Shown here: positions 15,736-22,425 of the stretch, piece by piece
Layout of the letters: each line of letters starts with the position of its first letter
Numbering within the stretch: position 1 is the first letter of the stretch
Origin: Macrococcus equipercicus
GTDB lineage: Bacteria; Bacillota; Bacilli; Staphylococcales; Staphylococcaceae
Direction of reading: 5' to 3'
Assembly: GCF_004359525.2 (NCBI RefSeq)
Contig: NZ_SCWC02000005.1
Location: 53,809-117,808 of the forward strand
Length of the DNA: 64,000 bases
The notes under the pieces: model-generated
Seen by the model: the letters and a program-made list of their open reading frames with translations, nothing else
Databases searched by the model: none
Told to the model about the DNA's origin: nothing
Position numbers and translations under genes: made by a program

Positions 15736-15795
15736 TATATTACTTAAAGTGATATGTCAATTCTTAAAGTAATATATTTTTACTTAAAGTAATAT
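15736..15795. promoter_or_regulatory. Three tandem operators of the CI/Cro switch
   Basis: Three copies of the core TTACTTAAAGTAAT-like palindrome centred at about 15746, 15766 and 15786, exactly 20 bases apart and so on one face of the helix. Copy 1 is TATTACTTAAAGTGATA, copy 2 has one imperfect arm, copy 3 is near perfect. The leftward cro-side promoter has TTGACA (complement of 15755-15760) at the border of copies 1 and 2, with its -10 region inside copy 1. Confidence 0.8.
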
Positions 15796-15800
15796 AATCG

Positions 15801-15829
15801 TTGTACAATATGCTTACTAATGGTATATT
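15801..15829 (+). promoter_or_regulatory. Promoter of the CI-like repressor
   Basis: TTGTAC (15801-15806), a 17-base spacer and TATATT (15824-15829) preceded by TGG, an extended -10. Operator copy 3 ends five bases upstream of the -35 box, a position from which a bound repressor could activate or repress its own gene. Confidence 0.65.
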
Positions 15830-15866
15830 TATTTTACAAATAGTAATAAAGGGGATAATTGACATT

Positions 15867-16484
15867 ATGAGCGCTCGAGAAACTCTCGCTAAGAATTTAA
15901 GTGAACTGATGCATAAAAAAGGAATTGACCAAAATAGATTAGCTGATGATATAGGCGTCTCGCAATCAACTATTTCCAACTGGCTACAACAGAAAAAATA
16001 CCCGAGAATTGATAAGATAGAAATTTTAGCTAAATATTTTGGAGTGCCAAAATCAAAGCTGACAGAAACAAAAGAGTCACTTCAAGCGATTCCAGCTATT
16101 AAAGTTCCAGTAGTTAATAAAATTTCAGCCGGTTTGCCTTTATACGATGATAGTAACATCATTGAATATTCACATGTGCCTGCTCATGTGAATCGTAAAG
16201 GCAGAGAATTATTTTATTTGAGAGTGTCTGGAGATAGCATGAATAAAGAATTTTCTGATGGTGATCTAGTATTAATAGAAAAGGATTGCCCTATCGAAAA
16301 TGGGCAAATCGGTGTAGTGCAAGTAAATGGCTACAATGCTACAGTAAAAAGAGTTAGGTATGATGAAGATAAAATTATTTTATACCCTGAGTCAACCAAC
16401 CCAGATCATTTACCACAAATTTATACTTTAGACGATTCTGTTCAGTGTATTGGAAGAGTCATATCCGTTCAAAAGTTTTATTGA
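15867..16484 (+). CDS. CI/LexA-type phage repressor with S24 peptidase
   Basis: 205 residues. An N-terminal helix-turn-helix (about 20-45, VSQSTISNWLQ) is joined to a C-terminal S24 self-cleaving domain. The cleavage bond is Ala88-Gly89 in KISAGLP, the nucleophile is Ser124 in SGDSMNKEF, and the general base is Lys161 in ATVKRV. The protein keeps the prophage silent and should be cut after RecA activation during the SOS response. I use the ATG at 15867 with AAAGGGG upstream; the frame is open further 5' but without a ribosome site. Confidence 0.93.
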   Translation: MSARETLAKNLSELMHKKGIDQNRLADDIGVSQSTISNWLQQKKYPRIDKIEILAKYFGVPKSKLTETKESLQAIPAIKVPVVNKISAGLPLYDDSNIIEYSHVPAHVNRKGRELFYLRVSGDSMNKEFSDGDLVLIEKDCPIENGQIGVVQVNGYNATVKRVRYDEDKIILYPESTNPDHLPQIYTLDDSVQCIGRVISVQKFY

Positions 16485-16542
16485 TTGATTTATCCATCCA
16501 TAAGGATGTTTAAATATATATTAATAACAAAGGGGAATGCGT

Positions 16543-17607
16543 GTGGATAATCTGTTTACTTTATTGTTCTTAGTTTCACTCGTTGCAATACCTGTCTTAT
16601 TAGTTATTGCAATCGTCAACATTTTCAGAAAGAGAGCTGTTAAAAAGTTTTTTCTTGGCGCCTTAGCTAGTTTTGTTGCAATGATCATTTGCGGTTTCAC
16701 CATTGCTGAGTTAAATCCTGTAGATGAAGCAGCAACAACTACCGCTTCATCCAGCGATAAGAAGATGATTGCAGAAAAACCGACTACTGAAAAGCCTACG
16801 ACAGAAGAACCAACTACTGAAAAGCCTACGACAGAAGAACCAACTACTGAGAAACCGACTACTGAAAAGCCTACGACAGAAGAACCTACGACAGAAGAAC
16901 CTGAAACTAAGAAAAAAATAACAGATGACAATAAAAAAGGTACTGTTGCTCGCCTTCCGGTAACATTAGCTAAAACAGTTGATGGAGATACAGCCTATTT
17001 TAATGATGACAACAATGAAATTAAAGCAAGATTTCTGCTGATTGACACTCCTGAAACGAAGCACCCACGGATGGGCGTTCAGCCTTTCGGACCTGAAGCC
17101 TCAGCGAGAACAGCTGAATTATTAAATAATGCTGCCAGCATTGAAGTTGAGTATGACGTCGGCGAAAAACAGGATCATTATGGCAGAGACTTAGTCTATG
17201 TATATGCTGACGGGAAAATGGTTAATGAGACATTAGTACGCGAAGGACTGGCGCGCGTTACCTATGTTTACCCACCAAACACGCGTTACCTTGACACGTT
17301 AAAGACAGCCGAGAATCAGGCCAAAGCAGAGCAAATCGGTATCTGGTCATTAGATAGTGCATTCGAAGATACTACAGAGGCTCCTACTGCTCAACCTGTT
17401 ACAACCGAGCCTCCTACAGTAGCAGCCCCAGTAACTGAAGCACCGCAACAATTTGTTCAGCCTGCTCAACCAGCAGCTGCATCTGAAGTCTTTGCAAACT
17501 GTACAGACTTGAGAGGAACGTATCCTGGTGGCGTGCCTCAAGGACATCCAGCTTATACAGATAAGATGGATCGCGATAATGATGGTTATGCTTGTGAAAT
17601 TAACTAA
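16543..17607 (+). CDS. Membrane-anchored thermonuclease with Excalibur domain
   Basis: 354 residues. Two N-terminal transmembrane helices (about 3-27 and 36-56) lead to a linker of PTTEK/PTTEE pentapeptide repeats (about 80-120), likely to span the wall. A staphylococcal nuclease domain follows (about 137-270) with D149, R163, D168, E171 and R215 in the places of the catalytic and calcium-binding residues. A Thr/Pro/Ala linker and an Excalibur calcium-binding domain (about 310-354, ending DRDNDGYACE) close the protein. The GTG at 16543 has AAAGGGG at a good distance; the ATG at 16537 is too close to it. It lies between repressor and integrase, a usual site for lysogenic conversion genes. Confidence 0.88.
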   Translation: MDNLFTLLFLVSLVAIPVLLVIAIVNIFRKRAVKKFFLGALASFVAMIICGFTIAELNPVDEAATTTASSSDKKMIAEKPTTEKPTTEEPTTEKPTTEEPTTEKPTTEKPTTEEPTTEEPETKKKITDDNKKGTVARLPVTLAKTVDGDTAYFNDDNNEIKARFLLIDTPETKHPRMGVQPFGPEASARTAELLNNAASIEVEYDVGEKQDHYGRDLVYVYADGKMVNETLVREGLARVTYVYPPNTRYLDTLKTAENQAKAEQIGIWSLDSAFEDTTEAPTAQPVTTEPPTVAAPVTEAPQQFVQPAQPAAASEVFANCTDLRGTYPGGVPQGHPAYTDKMDRDNDGYACEIN

Positions 17608-17702
17608 TCAATAAGAAATAATAAAAGATGAACAGCTCAAACTGATTCATCTTTTATTTTACTCATACAAGAACATACGTTCCATTGAAAGGAGGTGAAA
17701 TC

Positions 17703-18770
17703 ATGAAAGTATATCAACGAGGGAAAACGTGGTCTTACTACTTCAGCTTTGAAGGTGAGCGAAAACGTGCTGGAGGCTTTAAGAACAAAACTGAAGCAAA
17801 GAAAGCAATGACTGATAAGCTGGCAGAACTACAAGGCGGTTTCAGGGTAGATGAAAAGACTCCGTTCATCGAATACTTTGATAAGTGGATCGATGTGAAT
17901 AAACGCGGAGAGGTTCAAGACGTGACATTAAACCGCTATATTAATGCCAAAAACGTATTTGAAGAGAAGTTTGGTAATATAGCTATCTCCAAAGTGACTC
18001 AGATGATGTACAAGGAGCTGCTTAAAGAATACGCTGAAGGCAAGTTCCTGGGCGATACTAGGCTTACTAAGGGCCGTACAACCAACGCAGTGAATAAACT
18101 GCACGGCGCGTTAAATGCTGCCTTTGAGGATGCTGTATATGATGGGATCATCACACGGAATCCTGCTCAGAGAGCCAAACAAAAAGGTAAGAAAGCTTCT
18201 AAACCTGAGGAAGAAAAATACATGGAGCTGGATATGTATATAAAGTTTAAAAAAGAGATGCTTGATAGTAATGAGCTATCCCATTTTTTGAATTATCTCC
18301 TTAGCATAACCGGCGGCCGGTTTGGCGAGGTCCAGAAATTACGCTATGAACATTTTGACTTCAAAAAACGCACCGTCTTTTTACCAGGAACAAAGACAGA
18401 TGCCGCACCACGTACAATCATCCTATTAGACATTGAGATTAAAAACATCAAAAAATTTTTCGCTGCTACAGGTATTAAAAAATCTGGTTATATCTTTGAC
18501 ACTGGCAAGAACTTACTCACCCACAATTCTGCTTTAAAAGTGATGCAGAGATTTTGTCTAAATAATAAATTAGGCAATCATACCCTCCACGCGCTCAGAC
18601 ACACCCATTGCTCGGCTCTTTTGCATGAGGGTATATCTATCTACTATATTTCAAAACGGCTCGGTCACAAGAGCATAGACATCACTATGTCGACATACAG
18701 TCACTTATTAAAGGATACACACGAACAAGAAGAAGATAAATATGTCGCAGCTATGAAGAAATATTCTTAG
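17703..18770 (+). CDS. int: Phage tyrosine integrase
   Basis: 355 residues. An N-terminal arm-binding domain (YYFSFEGERKRAGGFKNKTEA) and a core-binding SAM-like domain precede the catalytic domain. The active site is complete: R206 in TGGRFGE, H296 and R299 in LHALRH, H322 in LGHKS, and Y332 as nucleophile. The start at 17703 has GAAAGGAGGTGAAATC. The gene ends 165 bases from a tRNA-Ser gene, the likely attachment site. Confidence 0.95.
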   Translation: MKVYQRGKTWSYYFSFEGERKRAGGFKNKTEAKKAMTDKLAELQGGFRVDEKTPFIEYFDKWIDVNKRGEVQDVTLNRYINAKNVFEEKFGNIAISKVTQMMYKELLKEYAEGKFLGDTRLTKGRTTNAVNKLHGALNAAFEDAVYDGIITRNPAQRAKQKGKKASKPEEEKYMELDMYIKFKKEMLDSNELSHFLNYLLSITGGRFGEVQKLRYEHFDFKKRTVFLPGTKTDAAPRTIILLDIEIKNIKKFFAATGIKKSGYIFDTGKNLLTHNSALKVMQRFCLNNKLGNHTLHALRHTHCSALLHEGISIYYISKRLGHKSIDITMSTYSHLLKDTHEQEEDKYVAAMKKYS

Positions 18771-18772
18771 CT

Positions 18773-18868
18773 TGTGGAAGATATTTGTGGAAAGCTGGTC
18801 TGAAATAGATGATTCTGTGGAACGTTGTGGAAAGTTGAAGGGAAACGTGAGCAAACGTGAGCAAACGT
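18773..18868. repeat. Candidate integrase arm sites and 10-bp phased repeats
   Basis: TGTGGAA occurs four times (18773, 18786, 18816, 18826). Next to them AAACGT recurs three times at exactly 10-base steps (18843, 18853, 18863), twice as AAACGTGAGC. They lie between int and the attachment site, where arm-type integrase sites and excisionase sites are expected. Confidence 0.5.
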
Positions 18869-18873
18869 AAAAT

Positions 18874-18921
18874 TAAAAAAACCCCGTTTATCAAGGTTTC
18901 AGGAAACCAAGACAAACGAGG
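18874..18921 (-). terminator. Terminator of the first tRNA cluster
   Basis: An 18-base imperfect inverted repeat (18882-18899 with 18904-18921, mostly G-U or single mismatches) is followed on the minus strand by seven T residues. It ends transcription of the tRNA genes running leftward from 19.8 kb. Confidence 0.75.
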
Positions 18922-18934
18922 AAAAACGCGGTAA

Positions 18935-18980
18935 CGGAGGGCAAGGGATTCGAACCCTCGAAACGCTTGTGACGTTTACA
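18935..18980. other. Probable prophage attachment site (3' part of tRNA-Ser)
   Basis: The 3' half of the tRNA-Ser gene faces the integrase gene. Tyrosine integrases of this type use tRNA 3' ends, and the prophage copy restores the gene. The exact core needs the left border, which is outside the window. Confidence 0.6.
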
Positions 18981-19023
18981 CACTTTCCAGGCGTGCTCCT
19001 TCGGCCAGCTCGGACAACCCTCC
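18935..19023 (-). tRNA. tRNA-Ser(GGA)
   Basis: Long variable arm of class II, anticodon GGA in the loop CTGGAAA, T-loop GTTCGAATC, acceptor stem GGAGGG/CCCTCC. Last gene of the cluster and the likely phage integration target. No CCA encoded. Confidence 0.95.
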
Positions 19024-19063
19024 ATATTAAAAAATCAGAAGCGATATTTCACCTCTGATTGTA

Positions 19064-19135
19064 TGACCCCTACGGGATTCGAACCCGTGTTACCGCCGTG
19101 AAAGGGCGGTGTCTTAACCGCTTGACCAAGGGGCC
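19064..19135 (-). tRNA. tRNA-Glu(TTC)
   Basis: Anticodon TTC in CTTTCAC; standard D and T loops. An identical copy lies at 19686. No CCA encoded. Confidence 0.95.
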
Positions 19136-19210
19136 TGGCTCCACAGGTAGGACTCGAACCTACGACCGATCGGTTAACAGCCGATAGCTCTACCACTGAG
19201 CTACTGTGGA
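19136..19210 (-). tRNA. tRNA-Asn(GTT)
   Basis: Anticodon GTT in CTGTTAA, CCA encoded. A second copy with the same sequence is at 20080. It directly abuts tRNA-Glu. Confidence 0.95.
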
Positions 19211-19217
19211 ACAACAA

Positions 19218-19291
19218 TGGAGCGGGTGATCGGAATCGAACCGACGACATCAGCTTGGAAGGCTGAGGTTATACCATTTAACTACACCCGC
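19218..19291 (-). tRNA. tRNA-Gly(TCC), canonical
   Basis: Anticodon TCC in CTTCCAA. The D-loop has GG and the T-loop is GTTCGATTC, so this is a normal translating tRNA, in contrast to the two odd glycine tRNAs at 61.8-62.0 kb. CCA encoded. Confidence 0.95.
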
Positions 19292-19296
19292 ACAGG

Positions 19297-19370
19297 GGCG
19301 ACTGATGGGAATCGAACCCACGAATGCCGGAACCACAATCCGGTGCGTTAACCACTTCGCCACAATCGCC
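19297..19370 (-). tRNA. tRNA-His(GTG)
   Basis: Anticodon GTG in TTGTGGT, and an acceptor stem with the extra 5' G expected of tRNA-His. Near-identical copy at 62132. Confidence 0.95.
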
Positions 19371-19381
19371 ATAGAAAAAGA

Positions 19382-19454
19382 TGGCTCAGGACGGAATCGA
19401 ACCGCCGACACATGGATTTTCAATCCATTGCTCTACCGACTGAGCTACTGAGCC
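19382..19454 (-). tRNA. tRNA-Phe(GAA)
   Basis: Anticodon GAA in TTGAAAA. First member of a Phe-Asp-fMet unit that is repeated at 62465-62696. Confidence 0.95.
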
Positions 19455-19464
19455 AAAAAAAAAG

Positions 19465-19537
19465 CGGTCCCGACCGGGATCGAACCGGCGATCTCCTGCG
19501 TGACAGGCAGGCATGTTAACCGCTACACCACGGGACC
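19465..19537 (-). tRNA. tRNA-Asp(GTC)
   Basis: Anticodon GTC in CTGTCAC; standard arms. Copy at 62543. Confidence 0.95.
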
Positions 19538-19541
19538 TTAG

Positions 19542-19615
<74 letters not shown>

Positions 19616-19685
19616 TCAATAAAAAGTACTTTTCAAATATATCATTTGTAAATGCAATGAGTCAATAAGTAAAAAGTGTAAATGG

Positions 19686-19757
19686 TGACCCCTACGGGAT
19701 TCGAACCCGTGTTACCGCCGTGAAAGGGCGGTGTCTTAACCGCTTGACCAAGGGGCC
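19686..19757 (-). tRNA. tRNA-Glu(TTC), second copy
   Basis: Same sequence as the gene at 19064. It is the first gene after the promoter at 19776-19804. Confidence 0.95.
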
Positions 19758-19775
19758 TCATTTAAGGACTTTTTT

Positions 19776-19804
19776 AGTATATAAATAATCTGTAAAGACG
19801 TCAA
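19776..19804 (-). promoter_or_regulatory. Strong promoter of the tRNA-Glu to tRNA-Ser cluster
   Basis: On the minus strand TTGACG (complement of 19799-19804), a 17-base spacer and TATACT (complement of 19776-19781). It lies about 20 bases upstream of tRNA-Glu. The 150 bases further upstream hold nothing I recognise. Confidence 0.75.
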
Positions 19805-19956
19805 CACCTTATTTACAATCATTTTCACTTTTATCATGCTGTTGTTCACTGCCTTAAGTTATCACACCATCCTCGTCAGCTGTGCCGGTCAGCATTAGAG
19901 ATCAATCTGCTAGTTAAAAGTATAATGCACAGTGTCCTGTTGTACTGTTAACCTAA

Positions 19957-19984
19957 AAAAAACCATCACATAAGTGATGGTTTT
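19957..19984 (-). terminator. Terminator of the tRNA-Asn/tRNA-Ser(GCT) pair
   Basis: Hairpin AAAACCATCAC / GTGATGGTTTT with a four-base loop and a run of T on the minus strand, directly downstream of tRNA-Ser(GCT). Confidence 0.85.
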
Positions 19985-19989
19985 CGTTA

Positions 19990-20077
19990 CGGAGATGGAG
20001 AGATTTGAACTCTCGCGCCGGTTACCCGACCTACACCCTTAGCAGGGGCGCCTCTTCAGCCACTTGAGTACATCTCC
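19990..20077 (-). tRNA. tRNA-Ser(GCT)
   Basis: Anticodon GCT in CTGCTAA, long class II variable arm, T-loop GTTCAAATC. Second gene of a two-gene transcript. Confidence 0.95.
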
Positions 20078-20079
20078 AA

Positions 20080-20154
20080 TGGCTCCACAGGTAGGACTCG
20101 AACCTACGACCGATCGGTTAACAGCCGATAGCTCTACCACTGAGCTACTGTGGA
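20080..20154 (-). tRNA. tRNA-Asn(GTT), second copy
   Basis: Same sequence as the gene at 19136, CCA encoded. First gene after the promoter at 20179-20206. Confidence 0.95.
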
Positions 20155-20178
20155 TTAGTTTTAATGAACAAATATTAT

Positions 20179-20206
20179 TATATCAACTCCACTTAATATT
20201 ACAAGG
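20179..20206 (-). promoter_or_regulatory. Promoter of tRNA-Asn/tRNA-Ser(GCT)
   Basis: Minus strand TTGTAA (complement of 20201-20206), 16-base spacer, TATAAT (complement of 20179-20184). Confidence 0.65.
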
Positions 20207-20234
20207 TTTTTCAGTAAATTTTTTTATGGAAGAT

Positions 20235-20798
20235 TTACACCTGCCGTTCCAGCAGTGCATACATGGCTAATAATTCATATATATTTGTGTACGTCTGCCT
20301 CATTTCGGCTTCCCGCCGCATCATTTCTACTTTCTTCTGCGCTTTCGTTCTCAAACAATATTCAAGTTTAACGGCATGCAGAAACTGGGTATTGATAATA
20401 TAGTAGCTGGTCGGCACTGCTATCACACTGCCATCATCAAAGCATATCTCAGTATCATTATATTTACCTTTACGGTAATACTTGATCATATCGAGGTTGA
20501 ACCAGTGCATTTCTTTTACGCGGTCGCTGTGACTCGGAAAAAAATACGTCCCTGTCTCAGGCTTGAGCACAATCGGGGGCTTCTGACAGATGTCCGCCAC
20601 GATTCTCGTCTTTTCTTTGCGTGCACTATAAGTGGTGTTATAGAAATAGCATGACTGTTCAATCAGTTCCAGCGGTTGATGATTGATGATAAATACAGGT
20701 TGTTCATATTCTTTCACTTCAGAATAAATACAGTCGTCAATGATTACCGGCCGGATATACATCGTCGTTTCATGAATAATATAACGGGCGCCTGTCAT
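20235..20798 (-). CDS. comK: Competence transcription factor ComK
   Basis: 187 residues of the ComK family, the master activator of DNA-uptake genes in Bacillus and staphylococci. Recognisable stretches are HETTMYIRPV at the N-terminus, SHSDRVKEMHWFNLDMI in the middle and ICFDDGSVIAVPTSYYI near residue 120. The family recognises A/T-rich boxes. ATG at 20798 follows GGAGGACTGT; an upstream in-frame start is less likely. The gene is complete. I found no clear AAAA-N5-TTTT box in its own upstream region. Confidence 0.9.
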   Translation of the reverse strand: MTGARYIIHETTMYIRPVIIDDCIYSEVKEYEQPVFIINHQPLELIEQSCYFYNTTYSARKEKTRIVADICQKPPIVLKPETGTYFFPSHSDRVKEMHWFNLDMIKYYRKGKYNDTEICFDDGSVIAVPTSYYIINTQFLHAVKLEYCLRTKAQKKVEMMRREAEMRQTYTNIYELLAMYALLERQV

Positions 20799-21015
20799 AC
20801 AGTCCTCCATCAAATAGTAAGTTGTTATATGATGTTAATTATAATATATTCGGCTATATTCTAGTTAACATTTCGTTTAGTTTTACAATTTTTACATCAT
20901 TTTAAAACATCAGTATAAAATAACAACATATTATTATCAAATATTCTGAATATTCATTGTTTTTTGGGTATAGTTAATTTATACTTAGACAAATCATATC
21001 TAGGAGGGATTTCCA

Positions 21016-21225
21016 ATGAACCATTATTCACAAGTTAAACAAAATGGTCTTGAGACTTTTGTCAGCAATTTGAACAATCTATATATCGACTTACTGATCG
21101 ATGATGTCCTTAAAACACATCAGAAAGCTGAGTACAGCCAGCTCATCGACCAAGCACTGCTCGACCACGATGAAACCGCCTTTCTTACTTATACAAATGC
21201 TCTAAAACAGCTGGAGGACAATTAA
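21016..21225 (+). CDS. Small IDEAL-domain protein
   Basis: 69 residues. The C-terminal part (YIDLLIDDVLKTHQKAEYS, then LIDQALLDHDETAF) matches the IDEAL domain found in short Firmicute proteins, often fused or adjacent to ComK-related or stress proteins. It is divergent from comK, with AGGAGGGAT before the ATG. Function unknown; in other proteins the domain may guide protein-protein contacts. Confidence 0.8.
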   Translation: MNHYSQVKQNGLETFVSNLNNLYIDLLIDDVLKTHQKAEYSQLIDQALLDHDETAFLTYTNALKQLEDN

Positions 21226-21251
21226 ATTGACCTGCTATCATCATTACCAAT

Positions 21252-21298
21252 AAAAAAGATGTTATTCACTTCAACTTTGAAATGACTAACATCTTTTT
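21252..21298. terminator. Bidirectional terminator
   Basis: AAAAAGATGTTA pairs with TAACATCTTTTT across a 22-base loop, between the convergent IDEAL-domain gene and lplA. Confidence 0.75.
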
Positions 21299-21299
21299 A

Positions 21300-22280
21300 T
21301 TATGACAATAAACTTAAAAACTCTTCTTTCGTGACACGGCCGAAGTAATGCGCAAAGTCAATATCTTGCAGTTTGTCCGCAACGGCCTGCTTCTGATGCG
21401 GCACACCAATCAGCCGCTGTTCTATGTCTGTGATCTCTCCGACACCGAAGAAATCCCCGAAAATTCTGATCTCGTCAATCATTCCTTTTCTGACGTTCAT
21501 CTTCAGCTCGAGCAGACCCCCTGGAAACTTCTGACGGACTTCATAGTTGTACTGCGGGTTCTTACCGTAGTTCCATTCGAACGTCTGATATTTCTTCCGG
21601 CTTAACTGATGGATAGCTTCCCAGTCTTCATCTGTCAATTTATATTCTTCGACATGACCTTCAAATATATGATCAAGCAGGCGCACTTTGAAATCTTCAA
21701 TCGTAATCGGCTCGTCTAGAAACTCACTGATGTTGGCTACACGTGACCGGATGGAACGGATACCTTTAGTGATCAGCTTCTCCTCATTCACTGTCAGACT
21801 GCGGACGACTTCTTCCACATCACTGTTCAGCATGAGCGTCCCGTGTGAAAACATTCTATTCTTAGACTGGAACATCGCATTGCCGGAAATTTTGCGCTCG
21901 CCGACCTGCAGGTCATTACGACCGGACAGTTCAGCTGCGACACCCATCTCATTCAGCGCTTCGACAATCGGCATCGTAAAGCGCTTGAAGTTGTGAAAGC
22001 TGTCCTCATCTGCCTGCGTGACAAAACTGAAGTTTAAGTTGCCGAGGTCATGATAAACGGCCCCACCTCCGGAAATACGACGGATGACATGGATATGATG
22101 TTCATCGACATAGGCCTGATTGACTTCAGCATATGTGTTCTGGTTTTTGCCGATAATGATGGAAGGCTCATTAATATAGAACAGAAAATATGAATCATCC
22201 ATTAAATTCGTCAGCACGTACTCTTCCATCGCCAGGTTAATGGCCGGGTCTGTAATATTATTATTGCTAATGAACTTCAT
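21300..22280 (-). CDS. lplA: Lipoate-protein ligase A
   Basis: 326 residues. It activates lipoate with ATP and attaches it to the lysine of E2 or GcvH proteins. The signature RRISGGGAVYHDLGN (about 69-83), the lipoyl-AMP-binding ISGNAMF near 133 and a C-terminal accessory domain (RKKYQTFEWNYGKNPQY) are present, so this is the long two-domain form. ATG at 22280 follows AAAGGAGG at six bases; the ATG at 22286 is immediately next to the ribosome site. Single gene with its own upstream region. Confidence 0.93.
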   Translation of the reverse strand: MKFISNNNITDPAINLAMEEYVLTNLMDDSYFLFYINEPSIIIGKNQNTYAEVNQAYVDEHHIHVIRRISGGGAVYHDLGNLNFSFVTQADEDSFHNFKRFTMPIVEALNEMGVAAELSGRNDLQVGERKISGNAMFQSKNRMFSHGTLMLNSDVEEVVRSLTVNEEKLITKGIRSIRSRVANISEFLDEPITIEDFKVRLLDHIFEGHVEEYKLTDEDWEAIHQLSRKKYQTFEWNYGKNPQYNYEVRQKFPGGLLELKMNVRKGMIDEIRIFGDFFGVGEITDIEQRLIGVPHQKQAVADKLQDIDFAHYFGRVTKEEFLSLLS

Positions 22281-22425
22281 AGTCATCCTCCTTTAAATCG
22301 TAAATCATTCAATATGAATAAAGATTTATAGTGTAGTATATAGTTATTATATCGCTGTTATATAAGGGATATCAACGAAAACAATCGCCCTGGCTGCAAA
22401 CTACCAGGGCGAAAGAAAAAACCAT

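Larger units (their letters stand above)
1..18980. mobile_element. Integrase-proximal part of a prophage
   Basis: Continuous phage gene set: head protease, portal and terminase at the left edge, an early/replication block, a CI/Cro switch, and a tyrosine integrase ending 165 bases from a tRNA-Ser gene. The structural genes run off the left edge, so capsid, tail and lysis genes and the second attachment site should lie there. Every module seen has intact reading frames, so nothing here suggests decay. The right border is placed in the 3' part of the tRNA-Ser gene by inference. Confidence 0.93.

Noticed and set aside
16521..16931. Val/Gly/Ser-rich protein on the minus strand
   Set aside because: It is the antisense reading of the PTTEK repeats in the thermonuclease gene and lacks a ribosome site.
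19805..19950. Small gene or RNA between the two parts of the first tRNA cluster
   Set aside because: No frame with a ribosome site, no hairpin with T-run apart from the known terminator.
20814..21015. ComK autoregulatory box upstream of comK
   Set aside because: The region is A/T rich, but no AAAA-N5-TTTT pair with proper spacing was found on either strand.
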